64,000 nucleotides of DNA from Paramacrobiotus metropolitanus. Taxonomy: Eukaryota > Tardigrada > Eutardigrada > Parachela > Macrobiotidae. Below the pieces are notes generated by a model, which worked only from the letters and a program-made list of their open reading frames with translations, was not told where the DNA came from and made no database searches. A program made the translations under genes and the position numbers. Within the stretch, counting starts at the first letter, position 1, and the number at the start of each line of letters is the position of its first letter. The stretch lies in assembly GCF_019649055.1 (NCBI RefSeq), contig NW_026570239.1:1116001-1180000 (forward strand), read 5' to 3'. Positions 45,585-55,206 of this stretch are shown one piece after another.

Positions 45585-48500
45585 ATGCCAGCAAAGACAC
45601 TCGGATCCGCAAGAGCTATAGCTAAACGGAAGCGGGACAAAGAGATTCCATCAGATTCACCACGGCTTTCTCAGGATGCGCTGTTCCGGAACGAGGCCGT
45701 GGAAAATCCGCTCTTTGTGATCCGTACATCCAAACGATCCAAACACGATTCAAACGGTCTTTTGACGCTGCCTTCACCAAGAAGCGTCCGTGAGCCGTCG
45801 GCGGAAACAGCGAAAACGATTGGATATGTGGAGGAATTCTTTGCTGCGCCGCAGCTCACTGCGCCGGAACTCGAGCAGTTGCCCACTGCCACAACTCCCG
45901 AACCTCCAGAACAATCGTCGTCCGTGCCTGCAAAATCACGGTCAACGTCTGCCGACCGGTCATTCTCGGTCGGGATGGATGTCCAAAATGAAGTCACCGT
46001 GGGAAGTGCACTGGACCAAAGCAGCGACCTCAACAACGGATTGCCACAGTCTTCATCACTGGGTTCGCTTACTGTCGCCGAAGAAGTCCAAGTGGAGGAC
46101 GACGACAATGTGAGCGATGCCGACACTGGAATAAATCACGAACTCCTTGAAGCTTCCGACGAAGAATCCCCGCAGTCCCCTGCTGCAAGCGTACCGGCAG
46201 TCGGCATTGATCACGGAGACTTTTTCCCACCGGAAGCTGATGATCCGACTCTTATCGATCCCGACACTTGGACCGACATATTCCAGCGAGCTTACGAGGT
46301 GAATATTTTCGTTGGTTGGCTTTTCTCCAGGCGGCAGAATTTCTGGCTAAGTTTAATTAGGCTGGTTTTTCTATAGAGATCTTTTTGTTACACAGACGCC
46401 GAAGGGATGCAAGCGTTCTCCGTCCTTCGTGCCCGAGAAGGAATGGGAACATCTGATTCACGAACTTCCCACCTTCAAGTACGTCCTCGAGCGTGAAAAG
46501 TACGGCGAACAACTCAGTCGGCTTATAAAGAAACTTTCTCGTCTGTATGCGAAGGAGGAGTGGTATGCTGGATTGGTGCGTGTCCATAAATATATATCTT
46601 CGTATTTAGTTAAATTAAAGTTATTTAGATATATTATGGTAAATTGTTGCAGCTGGTACGAAGCGAGGAAATGGTATACACGGACGAAGAGCTTCTGAAT
46701 TCGCCGCATTTTCAAAAGTTGGAAACTGCCGGAAAAATCAAGTACGTCCTCCAGAAGTTTAAAGGCGTTAAAGGAAAAGACATGGTGCTGCTGGAGAAGA
46801 GTGGTAAAGAACATCCGCTAAAGAACGGGGAAAACTGGAGGGACGTCATTGAGAAGCAGAAGGAATACGTGGCCAAACTGCGCACCGACCTTCTTGCCTT
46901 AAAAGATTCCCCGTTACTGTCCACTGCCGGATCCAAGAAAGCACCGCTGCCGGAGCCCTTCCACGAACTCCTCTGCCTTGTCTCGTATGCCGCTTTTACT
47001 GACAAAGAGTTCCAGGGGGTGTATGGACATTTCGGTCCCGAGGTGGTTGAAAACGTAAGTATGCGGTGATATATGGCTTCTTGTATTTTAAGTGTTCCCA
47101 GTTAACGGTCCAGTTCATCGTTTCACGTTGCAGCCGCCCAACGACCGCGGACTAGTGTGCTTGGTACGCGTAATGGAGAAAGTATTCGATTGTGGCCCGC
47201 TTACTGGAATTACGATTCCTGAATGGCTCTACTCTACCGCGCTGTCATTCTTTGCATGGCACAGGGAAGATTACTTGATGGGCAGCATCAACACCGTACA
47301 CTGGACGGACGGCGAGGATGGTCGAAAACTCTGGCTGGTTCTCGCCCCCAAAGATGCACCAGTTCTTCAGGAGGTTGTGGAAGAGCTGATTAAAGAGGGA
47401 AATCTGGACTACAACTGCAAATACTTCGCCATCGGCAGTCACCACAAGCAGGCCATCGTCTTGGTAATTGAACGACTACTGCAGAGGGGTGTGCATGTGT
47501 ATTACGCCATGCAAGGAGCTGGACAAACCATGGTTCTCTCGCCCGGAACGCCACATATGGGCGGCCAGCTTGGCGCCAACATTGCATCAGCTGTTAACTT
47601 CGCGGATCTTGACTTGTTCGTAAAGACCGTTCTTGACAGAAACGCCTATGTCCAGTGCGACGATGACAAGGCCGCAAAGGAGCGAGGTGAACAGCACGGG
47701 TTTGATAATATGGAGTCTCGCGAAAACCTGGAAGCAATTCGCCGCGCTGCGGAAGAGAAACTTGAATACCTGGGCAATCCAGAGTATCCCACGCCTGACC
47801 AACTGGCTTACGCTGTTCAAGGCAAACATTTCCTTTGCCAGGCCGAATTCCAGCGAGTATCCAATGCCAAGATAGTGCCGGAGCTGCTGCGGGAGAAGTT
47901 TTTCACCACACAGGAATTCCCTAGCCGGTTTATTAATTCCGAGCCGGGCATTCCTGGCGTGCGCCTTCCAGATGCTGTTGCATACACTGCGCTGGCTGAC
48001 AACCTTTTTCAGAAAAAGGAAGTGGGAAAAAATGCTCCAGACTGGGAGCTGATTGGGTATATTCAGTATGAAGGCAGCTTTGCAGAAGCGATGGCAGCCA
48101 TTCGGGCTGGCGAATTGAAAATTGATCTCTTGAAAGGAGTCCAGCGCTTCCATGCCGGGAAGAGATTGAAAAGGAAACGTTTTAAGGTTACTGTCTATTG
48201 GAATTGTTCACGAGAAGAAATTCAGCAAATTATCGCCCACGAATGGGCAAAGGCTTTGCATAAAACGCTAGATCGCTTGGGGCTGGAGGCACTGGAGATC
48301 ATTCGGGACACTTATGAACGCACTGTCAAGGACCACTGCCAAAAGAATGGCCTGCCAATAACCGCACGCCCTCGACAGTTTTATCCCATATTCAACGAAA
48401 CACTCGGCCCGCATCGAACCATGTATGCAGCATTTAAAAAAGATTTCAAAGAGAGGCTCGGCAGCATTTTTCCCTGCATGCAGCGCGACATCCTGACTTT

Positions 48501-51089
48501 GCATGCGGATACGAGCAAGCGCGGTGACAAAGTCCTGAACAAGTTCTGCAATATTGCACAGCTGCCCCCGGACAGTATGGACCGTGTGCGCGGTCTCTAT
48601 GCGGCTTTGAAAGACCCAAATTTTGCTGAGGCAGTACACGTACAGGAATCCAAAAGTGATTATATCCCTGCAGTTTTTGGGAAGCTGATGTCACCGCTGA
48701 AGTTGTCAGAGTTGCTCCCCGACCAGATGGCGGCAAGGAAAGCTCTCAGCTCAGAGACGGAGTATTTTGTCTGCTTCAACGCCGCTGTCGATTTCATCGT
48801 AAAGGATGGCTACGACTTCCGATGGGCGTGCAAGTGGCCGAATGTGGTAAGCTCTCAAGTTGGCTATTATTGGAATTACTGATTAGTTGTAAAAACGTGA
48901 ATCTGATCTTTCGGTCTGGATTGCAGGTCAATGCGGCGCTCGGCAAGAATATCGTTGTTGAAGAAAAGGAAAAGAGAAAGAAGAAAGCTGTGGCCCCGGC
49001 AACAACGGTAGTTTCGGTAGGTAGTAGCGCGGGCAAAAACGAGGCCGTTCCGCTTATAATAATATTATGGCTCAATTCCAGGAAAGGTTGACACGAAGTA
49101 AAGCGCCCGTTGCCGAGTCGGAAAAAAGAGCCGAGTCACTGGCATCGGAAGCCGCATCCTCCCTCTCTTCCACTGGTACGACTTCCAACGAGACCACTAC
49201 CACCAAAACCCGCAAAGCACAAAGCGGAAAGAACAGCAACAGCGGCACCACGAGCAAGCCGTCCACCGTCCCCGCAACTGTCCAAAACACCACCGTCGCC
49301 GCTGTTAAGGGCACAGGAAGGGGACAGCCGTTCCCTGCCTTTGATGTAACTGGAGATCTGGTAACGTAAAATATCACTCATTTGGAGCGTGGTGATAAGG
49401 TCAATTTTTTTGTTTGGATTAGGACTTGAAGAATCTTGGTCTCACCTATCCGTGGACACCGTTTTCAGATTACACGGACGAACGCCCTGCCGGCACTGCT
49501 CCGCTGCCTCCATGCCACTCTGCCTCAATGCTGGCTTCTTCCGTTGCCCTGCTTAAAGCCCAAAGAAGCAACCAGTTTTTCCAGATCGTAAGTTCAGCGC
49601 ATTGATCAGCGTAAGACGAAGCTCAGGAAGTTCTTTTCTGTTTTTTAGATGCAAACCGCAATGGTCAATGAAGTCCGAATACTTCAACGATTCTGTCATC
49701 GACCAGAATTGGTAGTGGTCGTAAAATTTCGGGCGCAGCTCTACGATCCAGACCCGTTCAAATGCGTGGCAAAGGCTGACCTCGACGTCTACGGATATTT
49801 CAGCCCGGAGAAGCGCCAATATGAATGTCTTGGCCGGGTCTATAACCAGCCGTTTATCGATTCCTACGTCCTTGTAGAAGATTTAATGTTCACACGCAAC
49901 GGTCTGGAGCTTGAGATAAGCGATACTCAAGCCGGTGTCATCGCAACCTTTTGCCGTAATGCGTTCATTTATGACGGAACGCGTTTTGAGTGTAGCGCTG
50001 ATGGTGTACAGGTAGAAAAAAACAGAAATTGCCGCAGGTCTGGACACTATTCCAGAAATAACCACGCTTATTGCAGGTACCGATCTTTCCACCCAACGAG
50101 CAAATAACACCATATCTGGCGGAGGTCCGTGAGTTTCTGATGCAAAACAACGAACCGCCAGTCAGCATGGACGGATTTGCTCCAATGATAGTGGTAGGTG
50201 TCGGTGACCTTTGCTTTTTTCGTTTAATCCGAGCAGTTTGCCGGCAATAACGGGCCATTTATTTAGGCATTTAGCCGCTGCCAGAATTTGGCGTATCACC
50301 TCACGTTTGCTCTACGCAGTAAGACACCTTTGGTGGGCGAAGAGGCCATTGCGGACGTTCCGCTAATGGCTGGTCCGCTTTTCTACGCGGCATTTCTGAA
50401 TCGATTCGCCGTTGCCAGCTCCGGCACACAGAACGGCAACTGTCTCTATCAAGCCGTGTCGGTCGCCCTGGCTGGAACACCAGACTTGGAGTGCCATGTA
50501 CGCTTTGTTGTCCTTGCCATGCTCGAAAAGCACTTTCACGTAGCTGGCGAGTTGGCGGGTCTGCTGAATTGTCTGAACCACATGGGCATAACCTTTACAA
50601 GCATCGTGCTGCACGCCGTCAAAGATGTGCCTAGCGTCAAGCCGCTCGCTGCACACTGGGGAACCCTTTATATCCTGGCCACAGTGCTCGCCCGTCCCAT
50701 CTACGTGCATGACTCTTCTGCTGGCACTGCGAGTCGCAAGAACCCGACTGAGTGGAAAAAGAATTACACCGATTTACAGGTAATGGTTTGCAGCGAATTC
50801 CTTAATGATATTGACACTACAAATTAGTTAATTGCAGTTGTCTGCGGTGTTGGACGATTCAAGCAAGGGGCAAGTGTTTAATTCACTGTTTCGAAAATCG
50901 GAACCTCTCGCAGCCGAACCACTGCGCTTTCTGTACACCGGGTCGAAATTTTATCCTGTATTTGCCCGGGCGACAGACGACCTACATCGATTCCCGCCAT
51001 GCGATGTGTATCCCAATGAAGACCGCATTCTGGAAACTGGCCAAACGGAGAGCCCACGTTCACCATCTCCCGCGTCTTCTGTTGGCTAG
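45585..51089 (+). CDS. JmjC-domain plus OTU-like-domain protein, 11 exons
   Basis: Exons 45585-46298, 46396-46575, 46653-47054, 47134-48846, 48927-49016, 49082-49360, 49423-49587, 49649-50011, 50077-50193, 50285-50779 and 50838-51089 join without a break to 1,589 residues. All ten introns (61-97 bp) are GT-AG and in phase 0. Residues ~455-585 form a JmjC domain close to the KDM4 type: FAWHREDYLMGSINTVHW gives the Fe(II) ligands HxE (His475, Glu477) and SPGTPHMGG the third His (~572). Such domains are 2-oxoglutarate-dependent demethylases or hydroxylases. Near residue 1390, NGNCLYQAVSVALAG resembles the OTU deubiquitinase Cys loop (Cys1394). The expected C-terminal His motif is not evident (KFYPVFAR), so the OTU part may be inactive. 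A Lys-rich low-complexity linker separates the two. Confidence 0.75.
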
Positions 51090-51359
51090 TAGCACAAAAT
51101 GACTTTTCAGTTTATTGGCTGTATGGTTTACGATTGTTGTTTTTTGAAATTCTTGAACTTCCTTTATTTGGCTATTTAGTTTTTAGTGACCTGTGATGGT
51201 ATATACCCAGGAATGATATCAGCAGCGGCTTTTTTTCAATCACTGTTAAACGGACGTGCTTCAGTTTTTGTTAAAACATAAATAAACACTTAAATGGTCA
51301 CCAGATAGTCACTTCAAGTGGTAATCAAGGAAGTTGGGAGTTTACAGTCAGTCAGTCAG
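51090..51359. other. Convergent 3' spacer
   Basis: 270 bp between the ends of the JmjC-OTU gene and the double-BIR gene. It has AATAAA-like words near 51281 and a TCAG run just before the BIR gene stop. Confidence 0.4.
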
Positions 51360-52439
51360 TCATTCAACGTATGGGCCACACTTTGTGCATTCAAAATAAT
51401 CTACTCCATATCCAGAAGCGGATGCACTATTCTGCACCGAATCTCTTCCATCTTTCAGCACACGGTTTCGTGCTCCAGATCGATGTTGCGTGTACTGTCC
51501 GCATCGAGAACAATGCAGTTGGCAGAAGCGTCGTTTTTTCTGACCACACTTAATCCGCTTGGCCTCCAAATGGCTGAGCAGTGTTTTCACGGTGATCTCA
51601 GCTTCGGGAGGATTTATTCGTTTGACACTGGCGATGGCTTTCCGTATCTCCTCCACACTAAATCCATATTTTAAAGCCCGTGACACCACAAAAGCCCGAA
51701 TACCTTCGTCAAAAAAGTTCTCATCATAAACCGACACGAACGAAGTTGTTTCTGCTCCGCCACTGCTATTACTGCACTTCTCGTTCTCATCACCACCAGG
51801 TTGCTGATGTCGGGGACGGAGAGTGAGACAGGAGAGCTCCTTATGACGGTCACGTACAATTTCGCCAAGGCAGGTAGTGATATACAAACAGCTCGGGGCA
51901 TCCCGTGTATGAACGTGCCATGGCACATCGTCCGGTGTCCACTGACTGACATGCAGACCGCAGTTAAAACATTCCACCCCGTCCCCTGTACCAGTATAGA
52001 CAAATCCCGCCCGGGCTAAATCCAGAGGTGTTTGCAGTAGCTGGGAAGGCCAATTTTTAAAAGATCTCAGCCTCTCATAAAGTTGCGCATTTGTAAAATC
52101 AAAAGGGCAGGCCACTGTCAATATTTGGCCCGCTTTGTCGGTGGGATCGGGCTTTCCCTGTTCCTTGTAGCGTTTTCGCATCTCAGCGCACCAGGGTGTA
52201 CAGCGAAGATGGTAATCCAGAGGATCTTCTTTGCCGGCCAGTGTTACGTCTATCCGCTTGCAGAACAAACAAAAATACGCCTCGCTAATATTCACGGGCC
52301 GAAATCCCAGCTTTCCGAGTGACTTTATTGAATGGGGCGGAAAATTGTCTGAGCAGATTAAACGATATAGTCCAGCATCATCACTTTCCGTATAAACACC
52401 AGCTTCAAAGCTCTCATATAACTGTGTAGCAGCAGACAT
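51360..52439 (-). CDS. Double-BIR IAP-like protein with zinc-ribbon-like C-terminus
   Basis: Translation from the ATG at 52439 gives 359 residues in one exon. Two BIR-type zinc modules have the exact CX2CX16HX6C spacing: CLFC...H...C (about residues 60-85) and CFNC...H...C (about 160-185), the second with the full BIR lead-in (RLRSFKNWP, GFVYTG). A UBA-like helix follows (ALKYGFSVEEIRKAI). There is no RING. The C-terminus instead has two CxxC pairs (CSRCGQ and CTKCGP) that look like a zinc ribbon. Baculoviruses and other large insect viruses use IAPs to block apoptosis. Its position at the edge of the virus-like gene island supports a similar origin, though a host source is possible. A TATA box sits 55-63 bp upstream. 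Confidence 0.75.
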   Translation of the reverse strand: MSAATQLYESFEAGVYTESDDAGLYRLICSDNFPPHSIKSLGKLGFRPVNISEAYFCLFCKRIDVTLAGKEDPLDYHLRCTPWCAEMRKRYKEQGKPDPTDKAGQILTVACPFDFTNAQLYERLRSFKNWPSQLLQTPLDLARAGFVYTGTGDGVECFNCGLHVSQWTPDDVPWHVHTRDAPSCLYITTCLGEIVRDRHKELSCLTLRPRHQQPGGDENEKCSNSSGGAETTSFVSVYDENFFDEGIRAFVVSRALKYGFSVEEIRKAIASVKRINPPEAEITVKTLLSHLEAKRIKCGQKKRRFCQLHCSRCGQYTQHRSGARNRVLKDGRDSVQNSASASGYGVDYFECTKCGPYVE

Positions 52440-52493
52440 TTTGCTTTCAGGAAATAAGTGATTTCCTGACTTGCCTGACAACTACTGCTGCTT

Positions 52494-52502
52494 CCTTTTA
52501 TA
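52494..52502 (-). promoter_or_regulatory. TATA box of the double-BIR gene
   Basis: TATAAAAGG on the minus strand, 55-63 bp upstream of the ATG at 52439. Confidence 0.55.
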
Positions 52503-52773
52503 CAGGGCATACACACACATACACTGCTGCTTGTTGTTATTCTGACCTACAACATACTGGGCGGGAAAGGGAGGTTCAGTAGGCAGCGGTCAAAGTCTGC
52601 TGACTGACCGCCTCCTCTCATCCTCGCGTGATCATCCACTGAGATGATGATATCATTGCCATCTGCTACCATTCTATGAGTCATGGCATTGGCACATAAA
52701 AGCCAAAGCCAGCCAGAGTTTAAATCTGTTTATTGGCAGAATCAGTTGGCAGTTTATCATCTTCACCACCACT

Positions 52774-52914
52774 ATGGCTCGGAATTTATCCAACAACGTA
52801 GAAATTTACACGAAGAAAAATGCCGTCGACACGGAATATGCTCGACTTGTTAAGAACAGCCCTTTTATTCTGATTGTAAGTACCAGAAGCCAGGTATATA
52901 TAAGCGTACAGTAA
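52774..52914 (+). CDS. Small ORF of unknown function
   Basis: 46 codons from an ATG in a fair context (ACTATGG), with a TATA-like ACATAAAAG near 52694. A strong donor (GTAAGTACC) lies inside it at 52876, so it may be the first exon of a longer gene, but splicing to the acceptor at 52967 would give an immediate stop. No family is recognised. Confidence 0.3.
   Translation: MARNLSNNVEIYTKKNAVDTEYARLVKNSPFILIVSTRSQVYISVQ
52895..52904 (+). promoter_or_regulatory. TATA box upstream of the membrane-protein ORF
   Basis: TATATATAAG, 64-73 bp upstream of the ATG at 52968. Together with the box at 52494 it makes the 52440-52967 gap a divergent promoter region. Confidence 0.5.
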
Positions 52915-52967
52915 GCACATTACATTAGTTGTGCTTTCAAACCGAATTTGTATAACTGAATTCAGAA

Positions 52968-53426
52968 ATGACCTTTCACGAATACATCTTGACCTACTGG
53001 CGCCAGTATCATGGCAAAGCTTTACTGTTTCTGATTTTAATTGCCCAGGTTACAACAATCTGTATGCTGACGCGCAGTCAGGATGCAATCGGCGCGTTAG
53101 CTAACCGTACAGGGACAGTGTTGAATGAAAAAGGCTTTCTAATAAGTCAGTTTATTAACGATACGCTACCTTTGCTGAAAAGTTCACGGGCATTACTCAT
53201 TCGCGGCGCTTTTGACTTTAACCGGTTTTTCGGCGAAGTACTAGCCTATGTTAGGCGCAATGGCAATAATCTGATACTGCCTGCTTATCGGTTGAATATC
53301 ACGGCTTTGCCGTCAACATTTCAGGCAGGAGCTACAAGACTCGATATAATTCTGTTTCCCGTTGAATACAACCGGAGCAGTACCTTTACCTTGGATGAGC
53401 CTCAAGTTTTAAGCTGTGCATATTAA
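52968..53426 (+). CDS. Single-pass membrane protein of unknown family
   Basis: 152 residues from a TATA-driven ATG. An N-terminal hydrophobic segment (about residues 18-36, LLFLILIAQVTTICML) would be a signal anchor, and the rest carries several NxS/T sites (NRT, NDT, NIT, NRS), consistent with an extracellular or virion-surface domain. I do not recognise the family. Splicing from within the last codons to the acceptor near 53517 would put it in frame with the next ORF, but the donor (GTTTTA) is poor. Confidence 0.5.
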   Translation: MTFHEYILTYWRQYHGKALLFLILIAQVTTICMLTRSQDAIGALANRTGTVLNEKGFLISQFINDTLPLLKSSRALLIRGAFDFNRFFGEVLAYVRRNGNNLILPAYRLNITALPSTFQAGATRLDIILFPVEYNRSSTFTLDEPQVLSCAY

Positions 53427-53534
53427 TACATATTTTTTATATATACATATTGACAAACCTCACGTTTTGCTTGTAATGGAAACAGGAATTTACCGGTCGT
53501 GCTTTTCATGTTTTAGCACAAACCTACGTCCATC

Positions 53535-54080
53535 ATGCTCAGCGTAAGCCTCTACCAACCACACGAGCCGCGTATCGATCTACGCCTGATCAAGCACATT
53601 CCACAGGATGATTCATATGCTGCCACTCGCTGTGGATTCTATTTTCCCATCAGCTATCTTCCTGAATTTTTGGCCGCCGTAAAAACCCTAGCATGTCGTG
53701 TCAGTGAGTGGGAGAAATCAAACGCGTTTATGCGGCCAGTGGCCTTGCAGCCCGCCTCGTCTTCCTCACGTAGTAGTAGCAACAATAAAGCCTCTGTAAA
53801 AAAGAGCCGCGGAAGTGGAAATGGAAGCAGTAAAAAGAGAAGCATTAATTGCTTGGCCAAGGCGGCCGCGAAAAAAATTTTGCGCACTTGTAAAGGTGGT
53901 GATGTACGTGGTGATCGTGGTGGTAGTGCTCGTGTTGGTGGTGGTGGTGGTAGTGTCGAAAAAGATGATATTGACTACGATGGTAACGTTAACGAGAGAG
54001 CTCTGTTAATTGATGACGATGATGATGATGATGCTAATGATGATGACTATGACGAGGATGGCGACCGCCACGATCAATGA
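53535..54080 (+). CDS. PC4-like nucleic-acid-binding protein with basic and acidic tails
   Basis: 181 residues. The N-terminus (about residues 12-55: RIDLRLIKHI, RCGFYFPISYLPEFLAAVKT) follows the strand-strand-helix pattern of the transcriptional coactivator PC4/Sub1 single-strand DNA-binding fold, where a basic strand pair is followed by a Trp/Leu-rich helix. The similarity is only a pattern match. Next comes a Ser/Lys-rich basic stretch, a Gly-rich part and a highly acidic Asp tail. A single-strand DNA-binding role in replication or transcription would fit the neighbouring polymerase. Confidence 0.4.
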   Translation: MLSVSLYQPHEPRIDLRLIKHIPQDDSYAATRCGFYFPISYLPEFLAAVKTLACRVSEWEKSNAFMRPVALQPASSSSRSSSNNKASVKKSRGSGNGSSKKRSINCLAKAAAKKILRTCKGGDVRGDRGGSARVGGGGGSVEKDDIDYDGNVNERALLIDDDDDDDANDDDYDEDGDRHDQ

Positions 54081-54199
54081 GTGAAAGATTAATTAAATGG
54101 TGCGCTAAAAACGACTTCTGACACTTTCGTAATAAAGCGATTTTTATTTGTTATTACACACAGAAGAAGCCTACCAAACAACAAGAAAAGGTATACAAT

Positions 54200-55153
54200 T
54201 TAAATTAAAATTTCTTCATTCTCAACAGTCATCCTTTCGTTGCTATTATTTTCCCCTTTTTTTATTTTGCGTTGTCTTTTTCCTGAGTTTGAGCTACTAC
54301 TCCTATTTTTGACTTTATGCTTTCTTTCGGTCTTCTTCTGCTTCTTCTTGTTCTTGTTCTTCTTCTTCTCGGGTTTTTTCGTCCTCTTTTTCTTCAAACA
54401 ATTACTGCGGACAGCCCGGGCATTCACGTTTAAATTACCCTGTTTCCCAATATGCTTTACGGGAACGAGAGCATATTCGTCCATACTAGAATTTGTGATC
54501 GCATATACTCGCTGGTAATTATCAACACTCTCGCCTAACAAATTTCCCCGCACCCGCAAAATGTCGGGCGTGCAACACTTGAAATCCAAAAATAAATAAC
54601 CATAATCACGAAGCGTTGCAGTTTTATACGCTTCCATGAACTGTGTCGAGCACCGCGGATACATTTGCCGTGCAAGTATCTCCATCTGCATCATGTCTCG
54701 AGGCTGTTTCCACAGCACGAGATAATGAGCATTCAAAGAAATTGTACGCATAAGTGGATTTTGAAAGAATACATTTTGCACTGTCAAAATGACAGAGCGG
54801 TTCAAGTGATGAGTTCCTCTTGTGAAAAGAGAGACCACATTTTTGTTTATTTCCTGCATCTGATCGTCCAAAATAATCAAGGAAGGGTCGTTTTTATTAG
54901 TGAAGCTTTCTTCCGCAATATCTTCAGGAATATTTTTAATAAAAACAACATTTTTTGTATGTTTTTTAATGGTTTTAAAAACAGGTGATTCATAAGAGTA
55001 GATAAAGTACACTTTCTTTGGGAATGGGGTAATTTTGCGCAGCTCAAGCAACCGGCATATCCAAAAGGTTTTACCTCCCTGGCTCTGGCAGCTGCAGACC
55101 AGATTGAACGGGTGAACAAGGAGCGGGTTAAAGTTCTGTATGGTTTCGTACAT
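54200..55153 (-). CDS. FtsK/HerA-type genome-packaging ATPase (Polinton/adintovirus class)
   Basis: 317 residues from the ATG at 55153. Walker A is CQSQGGKTF (about residues 23-31) and Walker B is SLIILDDQ (about 91-98). Then come SVILTVQNVFFQ and the block SLNAHYLVLWKQPRDMMQM, which is the hallmark of packaging ATPases of Polintons/Mavericks and adintoviruses. In that group the enzyme pumps the linear dsDNA genome into a capsid. The last ~75 residues are a Lys-rich basic tail. An acceptor-like CTCTTACAG lies 30 bp upstream of the ATG and the frame stays open into it, so an extra 5' exon is possible. It is 53 bp from the end of the polymerase gene on the same strand. Confidence 0.85.
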   Translation of the reverse strand: MYETIQNFNPLLVHPFNLVCSCQSQGGKTFWICRLLELRKITPFPKKVYFIYSYESPVFKTIKKHTKNVVFIKNIPEDIAEESFTNKNDPSLIILDDQMQEINKNVVSLFTRGTHHLNRSVILTVQNVFFQNPLMRTISLNAHYLVLWKQPRDMMQMEILARQMYPRCSTQFMEAYKTATLRDYGYLFLDFKCCTPDILRVRGNLLGESVDNYQRVYAITNSSMDEYALVPVKHIGKQGNLNVNARAVRSNCLKKKRTKKPEKKKNKNKKKQKKTERKHKVKNRSSSSNSGKRQRKIKKGENNSNERMTVENEEILI

Positions 55154-55206
55154 TCCATCTGGATGAACTGCGGCTGTAAGAGAGGATAAACAAAGGTATT
55201 GCTCTT

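Noticed and set aside
51371-51674. Plus-strand ORFs over the double-BIR gene
   Set aside because: Shadow frames of the minus-strand IAP, which has canonical zinc spacing.
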